Assembly: GCF_040054535.1 (NCBI RefSeq) | Contig: NC_090795.1 | Coordinates: 2,889,501 to 2,953,500, forward strand | Direction of reading: 5' to 3' | DNA length: 64,000 nucleotides | Origin: Antennarius striatus | Lineage: Eukaryota; Chordata; Actinopteri; Lophiiformes; Antennariidae | Part shown: in pieces, positions 43,778 to 56,700 of the stretch | How positions within the stretch are numbered: position 1 is the first letter of the stretch | How the letters are laid out: every line of letters starts with the position of its first letter | The notes under the pieces: model-generated | Seen by the model: the letters and a program-made list of their open reading frames with translations, nothing else | Database searches by the model: none | What the model was told of the DNA's origin: nothing | Position numbers and translations under genes: made by a program

Positions 43778-44646
43778 ATGGCTGTTTTCCGGCTGTCGCT
43801 GCTGCTGCACGTTGGGTTGGTGATCGGAGCGAACCACAAAGACGCGGAATGGACGAGGCGCGGGGAGGATGTCGGCGCGCCGGACGCGCACCGCCGGCAG
43901 CCGGTGGCGCATCTCCGCGCGCAGCGGCAGCAGCATCAGCACCATCTCCTTCCAGGGGTGACGGCGGAGCTGCCGCAGAAGATAGAGGAGCATCTCCCCC
44001 GGGTGGTCACGGCTTTCCTCCACACGGGGGATTCTACCACCCTGAAACACGCCAACTGCTCGCGGAGGTACGAGCTCACCTCTCTGCGGGGAAGGTCACA
44101 AGCCGCCCCGCATTACTCCCTGAGCGGCGTGATGGACACGGTGCTGCACGCCACAAACTTCCTCAACATGATCCTGCAAGCCAACAGGTCCAGGGAGGAC
44201 AGTCTCCGGCGTGACATTGAGTGGTACCACGCTCTGGTTCGGAGCATCCTGGAGGGAGACGCCAAGATCCACCGGGCGGTGGTGACTTTCAGCTCGGACG
44301 CGTCCGCGGCGGGGCCCTCGGTGCTTCTCCAAGCCACCAGGGCCGGGGGAGAGATCGTCCTCCAGGACCTGTCCAGTTTGGCCCACAACCGATCCCTAGA
44401 TACGGACTGGTACCAGCAGGTGAAGAACAGGAAGAAGCCCGCCTTCCATAAGAGGGTGCTGAGCCAGGACTTCCGATCGGTGGACAACTCTTTAAAAAGA
44501 GGAGAGAGTTTCATCCCGGATAAGACGCACGTCAAGTGGTCTGCGCCATATCTGGAGTGTGAGAACGGGAATTTTGTCCCCCGTTGGCTTTTGACCTTAT
44601 CAGCTGCCTTCTACGGTTTGAATCCCAGCCTGGCCCCAGAGTTCAG
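43778..44646 (+). CDS. gpr158: GPR158 (metabotropic glycine receptor), exon 1: signal peptide and most of the Cache domain
   Basis: The ATG has a good context (G at -3, G at +4) and opens 289 codons plus two bases, ending AG|GTAAGA. Residues 1-18 are a hydrophobic signal peptide, then a basic low-conservation segment rich in His and Gln. The conserved ectodomain starts near LSGVMDTVLHATNFLNMIL (about residues 116-134) and runs through DIEWYHALVRSILEGD to YLECENGNFVPRWLLTL. This is the extracellular Cache domain of the GPR158/GPR179 class C receptors. Sequons NCS, NRS (twice) and NTT (exon 2) are present. GPR158 is a neuronal orphan-class receptor reported to sense glycine and to recruit RGS7-Gbeta5. 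Proposed glycine contacts are kept (Ser138-Arg139, Glu260). GPR158 is preferred to GPR179 because of synteny. Confidence 0.92.
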
Positions 44647-46959
44647 GTAAGAAACAGATGGAATAAAAGTCAATCCGAGTCCAGCGTCGCTTTATTATCA
44701 AGACAATAAAGTCACACCTTAATGTCCTGAAGGTGAGTTCAGGTGGATGCACCCCCCCCCACCCCCACCTGCATGTCTGAACTCAGATAGGGCTTCCCCC
44801 CCACCTCCTTACACTAGGGGGGGGGGGGTTCTTCTTCTCCTGTCTGACAAAGCTGTGGGATGCTAAAAATAACCCTGAATGTTTCTAGACGTATCAGTGG
44901 AGAAAACCTCCCGCTACAGACCATCATTTGTTTTTCAAACTGCTGCATGATTTACTACTCAGAAAAAAAAGAGAGAGAAGGCAACGTGCCCTTTGTACAC
45001 CCCCCCACACACACACACATACACACACATGTGTGATGAGTCAGAACCTTCCTGAGATGAGAGGCAGTCAAATTAAAAGAAAAATGAAATCGCAGCAGCC
45101 GCGTGAACAGAGGGAGGAACGTTGAAAATGTGTGCGTTGTTCGGTCCGTGACCTGAAGCCACCCCCGGCTGCAGCCCGACTGGCCCCGGGAGGCCCTGCT
45201 GGTGCGCCACGTTCACGCCTCACGTGCTTCCCGGACGGTCGAGTGTAAAAGCCTCCCAACGCCATCCCGACCGACATCTCCATGAATATTTAATCCGGAT
45301 CAGGAGTTGCGTGTGTGCCTTTCCTTCCATGAGTCAAAAAAACCTGCCGTGATCACACCAGAACAGGCCACCAGCTACCAGGTGTTATCACATATGAAGC
45401 CTCTTAAAGCAGCTTCAGTCTCCTGTAGAAGCAATCCGATCGACAGTCAAACCGGTTTCACACCAGAACTCCAGTTTACGGTTCACTCGTGACGTCAGAT
45501 TCAGATTTTTAAGACATTGACGTGAGTGTTTGGTGTTGTTTAACATCGGCTGAGAGAGGACTGTATTGGTTAAACTAAAAACGATGACTTTTTGCGACTA
45601 AAAGTGTTTTATGGAACAGTCTGACATTTTGGGAAATGTGCTGGTTAAAACAAATACATTTATTTACCAAGAAATGTGACTTGGAAGTGGGATTTTTCCA
45701 TTTTTGCCTCCAATTTTCATGCTAAGCTAACAAATCTGCTAACTTGTTGCATATTTAAAGCAGACAGAGGCTGCATCCTCTCAAGGTTGCATCTGAAGGC
45801 ACAAATGCAACCTTCTTTTTTGGGATACAACACATGAATCCATCCCGGCCCGACGTATCCCAAGATTCATTGCAGCTCTTATAATAACAGGCTCCACCCA
45901 CGATGGAAGATGATTACGTATTCTGACGCCATCGTCCTCCCGTCTCACGACTGCCACCAGTACGGCTTCTACTTCCACCAAAGCTTTTACTACAACTGAC
46001 TTTTGTAAACTGTAATGACTCATCTGGGGTCAGTGTTGCTAGGCGACAGATGCGACCCTTCATGACTCACAAGTAAAGATGGAGAGAAGTGGTGACGTTC
46101 CCCGTAGACCCGAACGTCTCACTTTACAGGATGCAGTCTAGAATACAGACACGGCTTATGTTTGGCATGGACTGCTAAGTTAGCCTAGCCTAGAATAATG
46201 CTTTTATAAAGCAGGATTAGCTGATTTTTATTCTTTTATGCTACGCTAACACAACTGGCTACCAATCTCCTCTCCCAGAAGACATGAAATTAACAAATTT
46301 ACCCCCAAAAATCAGGAAATTCTGGGAAAGTCTTCCGTAATTTTTGCATGAATGTACTTTTGTTGCTGCTCAGTCGTAATATTTCCCTGCACCGCTTCTT
46401 TCCAAACATCCATCCTTCAGATGTTTCACAGGAAGCCTCATCCTGCATCCTTCCTCTTCCTCATCGCCCTATCAGGAAACGGGATCGGAGCGGATAATAT
46501 AGCCGTCTCCGAATCCGCTCTCCTCGGTTTTCCCCATCCAGATGAATACGAAATCAATACGGCGATGAATTAATAATGAAAGATGTCGAACAACAACCCT
46601 GCGAGGGGCCATCTTCGCTTCCAGCCTTTCAAGAGCTGCAGTCACTTCCTGTTTGGCGTTGACGCTTGTCGTCGTTGAGCAAGGTGACTGGTTTTGAGTT
46701 TCCCCTGCATCCGGCGGGGTTGAAAGGCACGCAGTTGTGAGGCTGTTTTGTGTGTTTGTCGCACACGCAGGCGGGTAAACAACTTGTGTGAACTTGACAC
46801 GCGATGACAGGCCGACCCGTTTTTTTTCCAGTGGAGGTGTAAGAAATCGTACCTGATTGCGTTTCATCTCCTCTCCTCCAGCCGGTCTTAAGCTGCAGCC
46901 GAGTCACCGGGGAGGCAGCTTTAGACCACACAGAGAAGAACGGCTTTATTCAAGCGTGC

Positions 46960-46998
<39 letters not shown>

Positions 46999-49900
46999 GT
47001 TGGAGGTTGAGACATTCCTCAGGATGATACGTTCCGTCCTAATTGGCAAATCACTCAAACACACACTCCTAACAAATGCAAAAATAAATAAATAAAAAAA
47101 ATAGAAATACCAGTCTGAGCAAGCACACAAAATGGGAATACACACAAGTGGAAGGTGGGGGGAGGGGGGAGGAAGTTGAACACACACACACACACACCAC
47201 ACTTCCAACTCACCTTTCACAACACGGCCATTAATTGCTTTGAGGCCAAAGCTCAGGCAGCGGCGGCGGCGCCGCGATACGGCAAACTAATTGAAACTAT
47301 CCGGGAAATAAAGTACAAGGAAGTATATATAATTTTCAGCACATTTCTCCAAAAAGGCCAAACAGGTTCTAATTAGATGGCGGAATCGTCTTCATTTACG
47401 CTTGGCTTGGCGCCTCATTTTGCTGCATAAGCAGCTAAAAGTCTGGACAGCACGGGGGGAGCCGCGAGACGCCCTGCCGTCTAGCAGATAGAGGCCCCTC
47501 CAGCGCCCGGGAGGAGCCGGCGAGCATCTGCTCCGATGGACGGCGTCCAGGAACAAACGGGAAGGAAAGCCTACAATACCTGGGGCTAAAAGCGGGATAA
47601 TATATGAAATGAGATGCAAAATAAAAAAATAAAAATCCATTCCGGGAGGAAGTTTTTTCGGTGAGATTCAGAGCAGAAGAAGCTTTCCTCGCTCGTAAAA
47701 AATATATGTCAATAATACAATCAGTGCGAGTCTGAACTAGATTTTCCACTTCCATCCTGAACGAAGGGTTAAAGATCCCTAAGGTGTTCCGTCTCTCTCT
47801 CCGCTGACGTCACTGGGACTCTGCTGCTCGGTGAGGTGGCCTGTCAATATGAGGCCTTCAGACAGTAAATGTCAACACAAACTCTAACTACAACCAGCAG
47901 CTCAGGATTACAGTAAAGACAGCTTTTATTCCCGATAATTCTGCCAATGATCAGAATAATATCAGGGATTTCACCGCTATTAACGTGATGTAATTCAGTT
48001 ACCACCCAGTAAGGATTATAAATCGGTAATATCGCTGGTGTAGGTTTATCCTTTAGGGCTCTAGTGTGTGACGTCACGTGATGTCTGCAGATAATCCACA
48101 CATGAGGTTATTTAAGACAGAAATTAGAGATTACAACCGTTGTTTTTTTATCCCGCTGCTGTCAGCGATATTGAAAGATTTTTTTTAATTCAAGGGCAAA
48201 TTATAGAGGATGAATTTGAAATAAGACTGAATTATGCCAAGTAGTGGTTCACTGAATATCAGTTGTTTCCAATTTTTAGGCTGGGAGGACGACTGGTTGT
48301 GTTTCATTTTAAATCCTAATCCTATAATGTGTTGAATTCTTACATCCAGGGTTGGGTTGGGTTAATGCACACCCAACCGTCAAGAGGAGCGCCTTTAATG
48401 ACACCAGTGTCAAGAGCCCAGAAGTGCCAGGTCTCATAAAAAAGACATCTTTATTTTCTTTCAGTGACGCCCCCCCACCCCTCCTCGCCCCCCAGGCACC
48501 GTTGTCTTTTTTTTTTTTGATGACTGGTGACAGAATTCAATAAAATACCTCAGGTTGTGCAGAGACGCTGGTAGACAACGGCTACGCTCGCATTAGGCTT
48601 CATGCTCGTCCTGTCGGCTTAATGCGTTTCCATCAGATAAGGGACTTTTTTTTTCTTTCTTTTTTTCCTGGGGGAGGACTGTGCCCTTCTCAAAGGACGA
48701 CGAAAGCGTTCTTGTCGAGACACTGGGGCAGAAGACATGCATGCAAGTTCATCTGGGCGTGCAAGCGTTCTAAGCTGCAGGATAATGTTTAAGCTTCCTG
48801 TTATTATTGGTTTATCTGCACACAGCTGGTATTACTGGAGACATGGGGGGGGGGGGCTTGTTCATCTTCATTCCTTCATATACAAAATAAACAGTTAATA
48901 AAAAAAAAAGCCTGTGCTATGCACTCCAAAATTAAAATGGCTCTGCAGAAAACTCCATAGGCTGCTAATTCCACTTCCAATACAATATATTCATTCTTAA
49001 CAGGTTATGAATATGTAGCGTGCTTACGCTCATTCTGATTAATGTGTTGTTCAGGCATGTGACTATTGACCTGCAGTGCAATCGACAGTGAATAGAGAGA
49101 CAACTTACAGCAGCAATGAAATTCTAATAAAGCCAGATGGTGAAGAAAAAGAAAGAAAGAAAAAAAGCTCAATGGAAGGAATATAAAAAGCATTATATCT
49201 CATTTGGCTTCTGTTTGTGAGATTTAATTGGCCCTTATATTCCAGAATCGCGGGTTTAATGTTCAGAGCAGTCTACAGGCCACTTGAAAAGATGCAATTA
49301 CTGAAAAAAAATTCATTGCTAAGCTCGGAATAAAGAGTTAAGAGAGAGATTTATCTTGTGTTGCTGGACAGATCATTACTTTTTGCACCATTTGGATGCT
49401 TCCCAGTATCAAACAAGCGGGCTGTGATTGGGTGGCTTGTTATCGTTCCAATCTGGCAGCGCCGTGCAGGTTTGGACTGATTTACTGCATCAACATGTCC
49501 TCACAGTGAAGTGACAGAGCTCAGAGACCGGAAATAACAGCTAATAAAACACCACACGTAGAAGTTCGCTTCCGTTTACTGACCGTTAATGTGCGCCGTC
49601 GTTTTTGGGCAAACAAGCTAACACTTAAAATGAATTCACATGGGAGCATGCATGCATTCCAGGAAGCACAAGCGAATAACGAATTCTGGGACATAGTGAC
49701 AAACTCTTTCTCTTATTATTTTCTTTACGGAGCAGCAAAATCAATCGGAGGTCACATCCCGGGCCTGAATAGCCAGTCATAGCTTAAAGCGTTTAAACCA
49801 TTCAAAGACTGACTTATAACAAAGATGACACACACAGGACGGATGTCCTTTTGTAGTTCATCTGCACTTAACTAAATAAATACAGTCGAGCTCAGAATGC

Positions 49901-52326
49901 CGGGGCTAACATTAGCACGGGCTAACCGGCGGGACACCGTGGCGTCGGGACGCTCCTCTCTTTGCTGGCCTGGCCTTTAGACCTACAAAGGATGGAGGAT
50001 GAAAGGAGAGAGCACTCTGTTTCCTGGGGCACCACTATCTGCTGCTCTCTGTGATAATCATGTCTTTATGCCTGAGGGCCTCCAACGGCCACCGCCAGGC
50101 TCCTGCACATGTTCCTCGCCGCCACACTCGAATTATGAGCCTTTCTTTTCCCTGCATGCATTTCCAGACTCGTTCCTTTTTTCTCTTTTCTTTTTTCACG
50201 AGCTATTTTATACGCCATATGCCCGCAGGTGGCTGGGACTCCAAAGCTAGCCAGGAGAGTTGGAAGGAGAAGAATTAAAGAGGAGGCGATCGTGAGGAAA
50301 AAACGAAAGCTTTTTTTTTGTTTTTTTTAATCATTATATGGATTCACAGCTGCCAATGAAATAAGCATTTCTACGAATCCCACCCCCTGCCTGAAAACCG
50401 TCCTGGTTTGCGTTTTGTTTCGGTGGCGACTGGACACGTATTGCATAAGAGAGAATTGAAACGGAGGCAATTTCTCGGCAAAAAAAACAACAACCAGGGG
50501 CGTCGTGGAAAACAGCGAGGTCAGGTTGCCCCGAGGCAGGAGCGCAGCGGCAGTTATTAATAACAGAAGTACAGGAAAAAAGAGATTGTTGCGTCCGCCC
50601 CGGCGTCCGCTGGGAGCCGGAGAGTAAACCAGCTCCTATACGGCTGCAGAACACGCCACGGCGGCCACACGCGTGTGTGCAGAAGGCCTTAATGGCTGCT
50701 GAGTGATGTAGTGATTGAATTTTACATCATCTGCTAAATATTAACTGGTATTGAAATGGTTTTATTGTCGCAGCGTTAATATTTAAAAGATGCATTTTTC
50801 CATAGTAGTAATCAGAGATGTAGTGAGTGCAGACTGGACCATGTGACTGGAAAACAAGCGAGATTTGAAAAATGCACCTGGTTTATTTAATATTTTCTTT
50901 TTTTCTTTAAAATATGCTTATTTACCGAAATAAATTAAAAATTGTAGAAGTTTTTGTGCTGATTTGGCTCCCAATGTGACTGTTGCCATGGTTACCTGGA
51001 TTTAAATTCACCCATCCTACTAATTACCAAGCGTTAAAACTCCTGAGCGTACCTGACGAAACGTCTGGCAGCCAATCAAAAAAAGAAAAAAAATTATTGA
51101 TGTCATTTTATCAAAGAGAAAGCAAAAACCAGACGCATCCGTTTTATCGACAGCTGACATTTTGACTCGTGTATCCGGTAATAAAATCTTAGCTGTGTTG
51201 TCAGCGTCCCGGTAAGACGTGATGATCGTTATCAATCAATTCCGATGCGTTTCCTTCTGTGATCTGTCAAACGCTCCGACGTCAGAGAAGCTGAATATAG
51301 ATCAGTTGGTTTCAAACCTGAAAACTCAACTCGTCGCTCATTTCCTCCGTCGCATTATTTATTGACGTATAATCGCAGTAAATAAGATGACCAGATGACC
51401 GATCATCTATAATAAACTCTGCTTTTCTCGTGCCGCACTTCATGGGATCCTTCCCATAATGCATCCTGAACAGCATGGATATTTACATGTGCAAAATTCC
51501 TCTCATTTGCTCATGAAACTGCAAAAAACTGAGTTGCATGAAGAGGGCATTCAAGAACATGAAGAACCAGGTGATGGTATTCCGCATTGATGTGTCTCCA
51601 TTACTGGAACCATTATGGGCTCTTTAACAAAGCAGCACTGGGCCGAAAGACATTAATAATACAAATCACAGCCTTCTAATTGAAGCCTGATTAACCGATG
51701 ACCACCAGCAGAAACTTCCACTCCAACCTCGAAACAAGGGGCGTGTCGAGATACAGCCGAGCCAATCAGAAGCGAGCGATTTCTGTCGAGAACGACAACG
51801 GTTTTTAGTGGTTTAGATTACTGCTTTGGATGCAGATGCGATGCGGTTGTCATGACACTCGCCAGCGTGTTTTCCAGGACGTTTTAAGTCGGTTTAGATT
51901 TCCCAGCAACACTCAGCCTCAGGCGGCGTTCCGTTTTTCCCGCCATCCAGGAGGGGAAAACCGGTGCGTGGGCTGAGAGGCTGTTCAAGAGTTAACGCTG
52001 TGTTCCGGTAAAAAAACAACAGGATGATGAGGAAAGCCCTTATTTTTCCTTGAGAATATATTTTACTAAGCATCTCATCATTTCGTTTCTTCAAACTCCT
52101 TTAGGTTAATTAATGAAATTCATGCAAACACAATCTCGATTCTGAATAATAAATGAAGACACGCAGGATGGGCAGGATCCGTAACAACTCTTTGTTCCCA
52201 TTTCCAAAACACAGCATTTCTGACATTTACTATTTAATTCTAATTCCCAAACCTTTATCTAAACCTTTAATAATGTGTTTCTGTTCTCCAACGGGCTGCT
52301 TAATGGCCGTTCTCCTGTCTCTGCAG
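44647..52326 (+). other. gpr158 intron 1
   Basis: GT (44647) to AG (52326) intron of 7680 bases. It holds poly-C/G tracts at about 44751-44768 and 44817-44828, GT/CA microsatellites (46962-46994 and about 47177-47198), and several stretches of non-repetitive AT/GC-balanced DNA (about 47220-47400, 48950-49330, 51430-51720) that look like conserved noncoding sequence. No other coding exon was recognised. Confidence 0.8.
46962..46994. repeat. (TG)n microsatellite
   Basis: About 16 TG units in gpr158 intron 1. Confidence 0.95.
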
Positions 52327-52432
52327 GGGCGTGGTGCGCGTTGACATTAATCTACAGGATGTTGATATCGACCAGTGCTCCACTGACGGCTGGTTTGCTG
52401 GAACCCATCGATGCAATACGACCACTATGGAG
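52327..52432 (+). CDS. gpr158: GPR158 exon 2 (end of the Cache domain, start of the Cys-rich segment)
   Basis: The exon is 106 bases, between a CTGCAG acceptor and a GTGAGT donor. With the two bases left from exon 1 it gives exactly 36 codons, reading R-GVVRVDINLQDVDIDQC, then STDGWFAGTHRCNTTTME, and ends in phase 0. The DIDQCSxDGWFxGTHxC pattern is the hallmark that links the Cache domain to the Cys-rich/EGF-like module of GPR158. Asp296 (VDINLQ) is 36 residues after Glu260. The next exon, which should encode the rest of the Cys-rich module before the seven-helix domain, was not found before the right edge. Confidence 0.93.
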
Positions 52433-52997
52433 GTGAGTGCGCCCGGCGTGTGGATTAGGACGATTGATGCTCTCTTGAAAAACACGCACACATTCAGTCG
52501 CATCCCAGCTACACGGACCAGACATAAATCCGTGCTCCTGACGGACGGATGGTGGAGTAATTCTTCATTAATGGCGCCATTACCACCCACTGTCACTTAA
52601 CTAAACACCACAGGCTACCTTTTAAAAGGATGCTCATGAAAGTGTCTTTTTTTTCAGTGTCCATGTTTTCTTTTCTTCTGTGCTTCCATCGAGCTTATAA
52701 ACAGAATACCGAATAAAAGTCTGCTCTTATATCCTCATACATTCATTATTCGAGGTGTCAAGGTTGCTGTGAAGAGACGATTCGGTCTTCACCTTATTTG
52801 TCAGGTTTATTTTGTTGTGAACACAACCTGTGTTTTTGGATGTTAGCTAACTGAGTTATGACACACTTCTAAATCTTAATGGTCTTTTTACAGGGTCAAG
52901 AAATATATTTCAACAGTAAAGTGAAGGGAAAGAATGTGGAAATGAATGAAATGAATGTGGTTTCATACGGATGAGAAATAGCTCGGCTCAAGATCAT

Positions 52998-53051
52998 GTG
53001 GGCGGAGCCAGACAGAATGAGAGCAAGTGGGCGGAGCCAGACAGAATGAGA
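52998..53051. repeat. Direct duplication, 25-bp unit at 29-bp period
   Basis: The unit gtgggcggagccagacagaa(tgaga) occurs at 52998-53022 and 53027-53051, identical in both copies, separated by four bases. Confidence 0.9.
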
Positions 53052-53368
53052 AAAGTCTCAGTTCTCTTTGCTTTTAAAGACAAAATCCACATTTACTGTA
53101 GTCCATTTAGCATGGATTCCTATTTTGAACAGTGCCACTAAGAATAGAAGTCAACTAGCTAGTAAAATAAGTTGTAAGTTAAACTGTTTTGATGTTTCTA
53201 TATCATTTAAACATTATTATCTGGTGCTTAAATCTACAAACTGTATCATATCTTTTTGGGTTTTTTTGGAAATCAAACTCTAATCTTTCTGTATTTTGAA
53301 GTGTTGCCCAGAAACAGTTGTAAAAACAGCCCTTAAATCATATAGGGGGTGATCCATATTATTAGATG

Positions 53369-53722
53369 ATGTAAAATCAGATGAGATGGGATGAGACATG
53401 ATGAGATATGATGAGATATTATTAGAAAGAATTAGATGAGAGGATGTAAGATAAGATAAAATGATGAGATGACAAGAGATGAGATAAGCTGATAAGACGA
53501 AATGAAATGAGATGACATAAGTTAGGATGATGAGATAAAATAATATGAGATCAAATGAGATGATGAAACGAAATGAGATGATAAGACAATGACATGAGAT
53601 AGGAGACGTCATGAGACATCATGATAGGATGATGTAGGACAAATAAGATACAACGAAATGATTCGATAAGAGATAAACTGAGGAGATTAGATGAGATAAC
53701 ATGAGATGAGATGAGATGAGCT
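53369..53722. repeat. Low-complexity GATGA/GATAA-rich region
   Basis: About 350 bases made of variants of gatgagat, gataagat and gaaatgag on the plus strand. The opposite-strand frame rich in Ser, Ile, Leu and His is an artefact of this composition. Confidence 0.85.
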
Positions 53723-56700
53723 CAATGAGGGAATTAAGTTTAACAAAACAGTACAACAAAGACATTAAAATAAAAATGAAATGGGATGGAAGAAACATAA
53801 AACATGTTTTAAATTTTTAGCTGAATAGTTTGTAAATCTATTCTCCTCCAGACTTTTTGTTTTTACATACGTGAGGCTGTTTTATAACTCTTGAAGCGTT
53901 AACCTTTATAAATTCGTACTAAACGCTCGATATTAATGTACGGCTGTTTCGTGTTGTGTTTAGCTGCCTTCCTGATTTTCCTGCTGAACCCCCCCCCCCT
54001 TTTTTTTTTTTTAAATCACCGCTCTGCTCTGGGTTTATTACGCGGCTAGCGGCTGGCCTTCTGGTCAGCACATCTTCCTCGCAGCTTCATCCTCGTCGTT
54101 AGGAGCGATAGATTTTGTAAGAGGTGCTGTAGATCAGACTGCTTCATAATGCATGTGATGTAATGGATTGCAGCGAGCCTCTTTGAATAATTAATCAGTC
54201 TCTTTGTCTGAGCGCTTCCACCTCTCCGTGGACAGTCAATGACAGAGACTTTTGACATGTGTGTGTGTGTGTGTATGCTATGGATTTCATCCGGGTTTGC
54301 ACAGTAACGACTCCGGTACGCTTCACAGTGACGGAGTGTGTTGGGTGTGTGTTTGCTTACAGCTGAATGATGAAAGCTGGATGCCTCTTGTCTTGCGTGA
54401 CAGCTCCGACATGAGGGCTCATTATCGTCGTATCTGCTGGATAAACAACACAGACAGGAGAAGGTAGGGAGGAAGGAAGTATGGAGGCAACAAGGCTGCA
54501 GCCGCTCCCGCCATCTCATTATCTTCTTCTTGCGCATGGCGGAGTTTGTATCATAATTAATGTATTAAACAAGATGAATGAAGATGAATTACAGTCAGCC
54601 ATCTTCACATTCTCACACTGACGACCTTCCTTAAAAGTGCAAGGCCAGGTAAACGGGAGGTGACGCGAGAGAACGACGCTCCCGACTATGAATAGAAAGC
54701 TCGACTACAGCATAATCAAATCTGGTGTGTGTGTGTGGGGGGGTCTGTTTGTGTGGTAATGCGATAAAAAAAACCAGCGTCGGAAGGGGGATGCCCTGAG
54801 TTTCGAAGCAGGGGATTCATTTTGTGTTATTCTTATCACGGGCGTTTTCTTTTCTTTTTTTTGTATGCGCTGCAGTTTGTTGTTTAATGGGCTTATTTGG
54901 GCTCATTTTGATGGAGAAACAAAAAAAGAGCAGTTTCGGTGTTTTAATGGAACGAAAGCAGTTGGTTGAGCAATTCATTTACTTTAAGTGTTGAATTGAC
55001 ATTTCCGTTCCACCCCTGGATGCTCTTGTAGCAGCAGAAGTTGCTCTGACATGAAGACGCCACATTAGGCTTTATAACAAGGATTTACCCAGCGTTCATT
55101 GCACGCCTTTGTTGTCGTAGTTGTTGTTGTTGTTGTTGTTCTGCTCCGTAGTGGAGTTTTAAGCGCCGCAATTTCCAGAAATTGAATTTGACAAAACGCA
55201 GTCATTCCAGTCAGCCAGCCATTTGACTCCATGGCCTCCCCCCCTCGCATTCCTGCCTCTCAAACGGCTGTTTGCCCAGCCAAGCATGCCGGCAGCCCAA
55301 ACTGGGATGGAGGCAGATGCTATGGATGATTGACTCACCAGGCGAGCAGCGGGACGCAAAACAGAACGAGACTCGGACTGTTGATGAGAAAAAATACAAT
55401 AACCCGGCATTGTCAGCCACTTATGGTACCATATATGGGTAAAAAGCCATATTTCAGTGTCTGTTTTTTTAGAAAGTTCGACCCAAAAAATTGAGTTGAA
55501 AATTGAAATAACCTTACAGATGGAAACTAGAATTGTAAACCAGTTTTTTTCCTTCTTTTATTTTTTTTGGGGCAAATAACCTCTGAATATCACGGTGGAT
55601 TTACGCTTAACTGTCAAAGATGTAAAGCAATCATCTTAAACACCAACTCTGACTGCAGACCAGCCACTGCATGATTTGCCCGAGAGCAAACACAGTATTT
55701 TCTTTGATTAAGTATTCAGTGCAGCTCAGACTCACGCCAATCAAGCTGGATGATTCATTGCATAAGCGAGCACGGAGCCCAAAACGTTAACAACCGCCAT
55801 CTCGACTCAGTTTCACGCTGAAAAAGAGCTGCGAGACTGTTCTAACCTGAATGTTTCCTCTCTCTCTCTCCCTTACCACCTCTCATCTTTCACTAATACG
55901 ACTTCCATTAGTCCGTTTCTCCATTCTTCAAAAGTCTACAACTTTGCCGCCTGGAGGCAGCACTCATAGAACACGACTCTGGATGATGATAAATGTTCCA
56001 ATCAATTAGCTTATTGCTTAGAACAAGTGGTGGAGCCCTGGGGGACTGTCGCCTACCAAAGGCGGTGACACATTACCTGAATGATTGCTCTATTCGAGCC
56101 GGCGTGACAAGGACTCCTAGCGTTTCGCTGATTCTTGCTGAATGACAAGAGTCTTGTCTGTCGGAAAAGAATACAACTATCTGGAGATGGATGGGACAAC
56201 ATCAGACTTTGATCATTATGTAGCTCTGGATTTATAAATACAGTTAACACTCAAGAATATAATCAGTGCTCTGAATGAGACGCGGCTACATTTGAGTAGG
56301 ATGTTAATCTATCGCTCGCACATTGAGATCGGAAAAGCAATTGTGATATTGACCAAGGAAACTTTGTCTAAAGACAAAGGCAATTGTCTTCTAAAAATAA
56401 AAACCCATAATTTACCTATTGTTTATTTGCTTGGATCACTGCAGGGAGGTGACACTGAGACACTGCATGCGTTCCAAAAACATTCCTCGAATTCGGATTT
56501 AAACTCATTGCCAGAGTTTAAGTTTTGTAATTTAGTTGAATTCTTGCACCAAAGCCAACAACCCATAAGGCTGGTTTGTCCACAACCAAACATGCACAAA
56601 GGAGGTGTAAAAACACAGCCTGGCGGGGGGGGCATCTGACAGTACGCGTGGTTTATTTCCATCTTGCGGTTCTATTTTTGGAACGCCGCTGAATTGGATG

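Noticed and set aside
43778-52432. Call as gpr179
   Set aside because: The paralogue shares the Cache domain, but gene order with thnsl1 and enkur matches GPR158.
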